Below, piece by piece: positions 63,878 through 64,000 of a stretch of DNA of 64,000 nucleotides; positions within the stretch are counted from its first letter, which is position 1; each line of letters starts with the position of its first letter. Both the position numbers and the translations under genes were made by a program. The notes under the pieces were generated by a model. The model was not told the origin of the DNA. It searched no databases and saw only the letters and a list, made by a program, of their open reading frames with translations. Origin of the DNA: CAWAPD01 sp963783865 (lineage in GTDB: Bacteria > Actinomycetota > Thermoleophilia > UBA2241); assembly GCA_963783865.1 (NCBI GenBank), contig CAWAPD010000004.1, forward strand, positions 186,001 through 250,000, in the 5' to 3' direction.

Positions 63878-64000
63878 CCCGGCACGCATCGGCGATCCCA
63901 GCGAGCTGCCCGAAGAGCGCGACTTCGACAAGTCGCTGCGGCCGCGCCAGTTCGCCGATTTCGTCGGGCAGACCAGCGTCAAGGAGCAGCTCGAGATCTT
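63861..64000 (+). CDS. ruvB: Holliday junction branch migration ATPase RuvB, 3' truncated by window
   Basis: The first ~46 codons are visible. SLRPRQFADFVGQTSVKEQLEI is the RuvB start signature (LRPxxLxxFIGQ). The start is GTG 63861 or GTG 63870, both overlapping the end of ruvA. The rest lies beyond the window. Confidence 0.92.
   Translation, partial: MATVSDPARIGDPSELPEERDFDKSLRPRQFADFVGQTSVKEQLEI

Overview
The window is very GC-rich, coding-dense bacterial chromosome. Many starts are GTG, and many neighbours overlap as ATGA or GTGA. LexA boxes are of the Gram-positive type (CGAAC-N4-GTTCG). The housekeeping gene order (tig-clpP-clpX-valS-folC, ndk-maf-mreBCD-PBP2-rodA, rne-rplU-rpmA-obg-proBA-nadD-yqeK-rsfS, pdxST-yebC-ruvCAB) together with the base composition suggests a deep-branching actinobacterium, of a Thermoleophilia or Coriobacteriia-like kind. 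This placement is inference; no rRNA gene is present.

Bases 1-7290 hold an ornithine-fermentation locus: the 3' part of D-ornithine 4,5-aminomutase large subunit (oraE), its MutL-like ATPase companion, ornithine racemase (orr) and a cyclic-2,3-diphosphoglycerate-synthase-like P-loop protein. Two reverse-strand genes interrupt it: a membrane cytochrome b/ferredoxin fusion and a CgeB-type glycosyltransferase. Bases 7380-13348 encode cell-surface functions: a protein mannosyltransferase broken by a frameshift and two large secreted proteins, the second also frameshifted near its 5' end.

Bases 13388-17666 form a compact RiPP (ribosomally made, modified peptide) locus with no described family that I recognise: a radical SAM/SPASM maturase, a 47-residue precursor, an HPr-kinase-like protein, a PqqD-like leader-binding protein, a soluble S24/S26-type peptidase and a convergent cobalamin radical SAM enzyme. 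Bases 17838-24367 encode histidine degradation (hutH, an acetate-family transporter, hutU, hutI, ftcD). With the first locus this points to a life on amino acids.

Bases 24409-25703 are an SOS operon: lexA with two LexA boxes, a 76-residue zinc-ribbon protein and a LysM membrane protein. A reverse-strand corA and five tRNA genes (Pro, Gly, Arg, His, Leu) follow. From 27607 to the end the genes are mostly core: protein folding and turnover, valyl-tRNA synthetase, folate, the rod-shape/elongasome cluster, RNase E/G with ribosomal proteins and Obg, proline and NAD synthesis, a secreted CAP protein, LexA-controlled dinB, an EF-G paralogue, PLP synthase and the Ruv resolvasome (ruvB cut by the window end).

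Two features run across the window. First, there are many perfect inverted repeats with short loops (13-25 bp stems), some between genes but at least eleven inside coding sequences; this is far more than chance and they have no common sequence. Second, some genes lack a usual start: mreB appears to start at ATC, and the conserved N-terminus of rsfS has no in-frame ATG, GTG or TTG. No gap longer than about 300 bases lacks a gene. No CRISPR array, insertion sequence or rRNA was seen.
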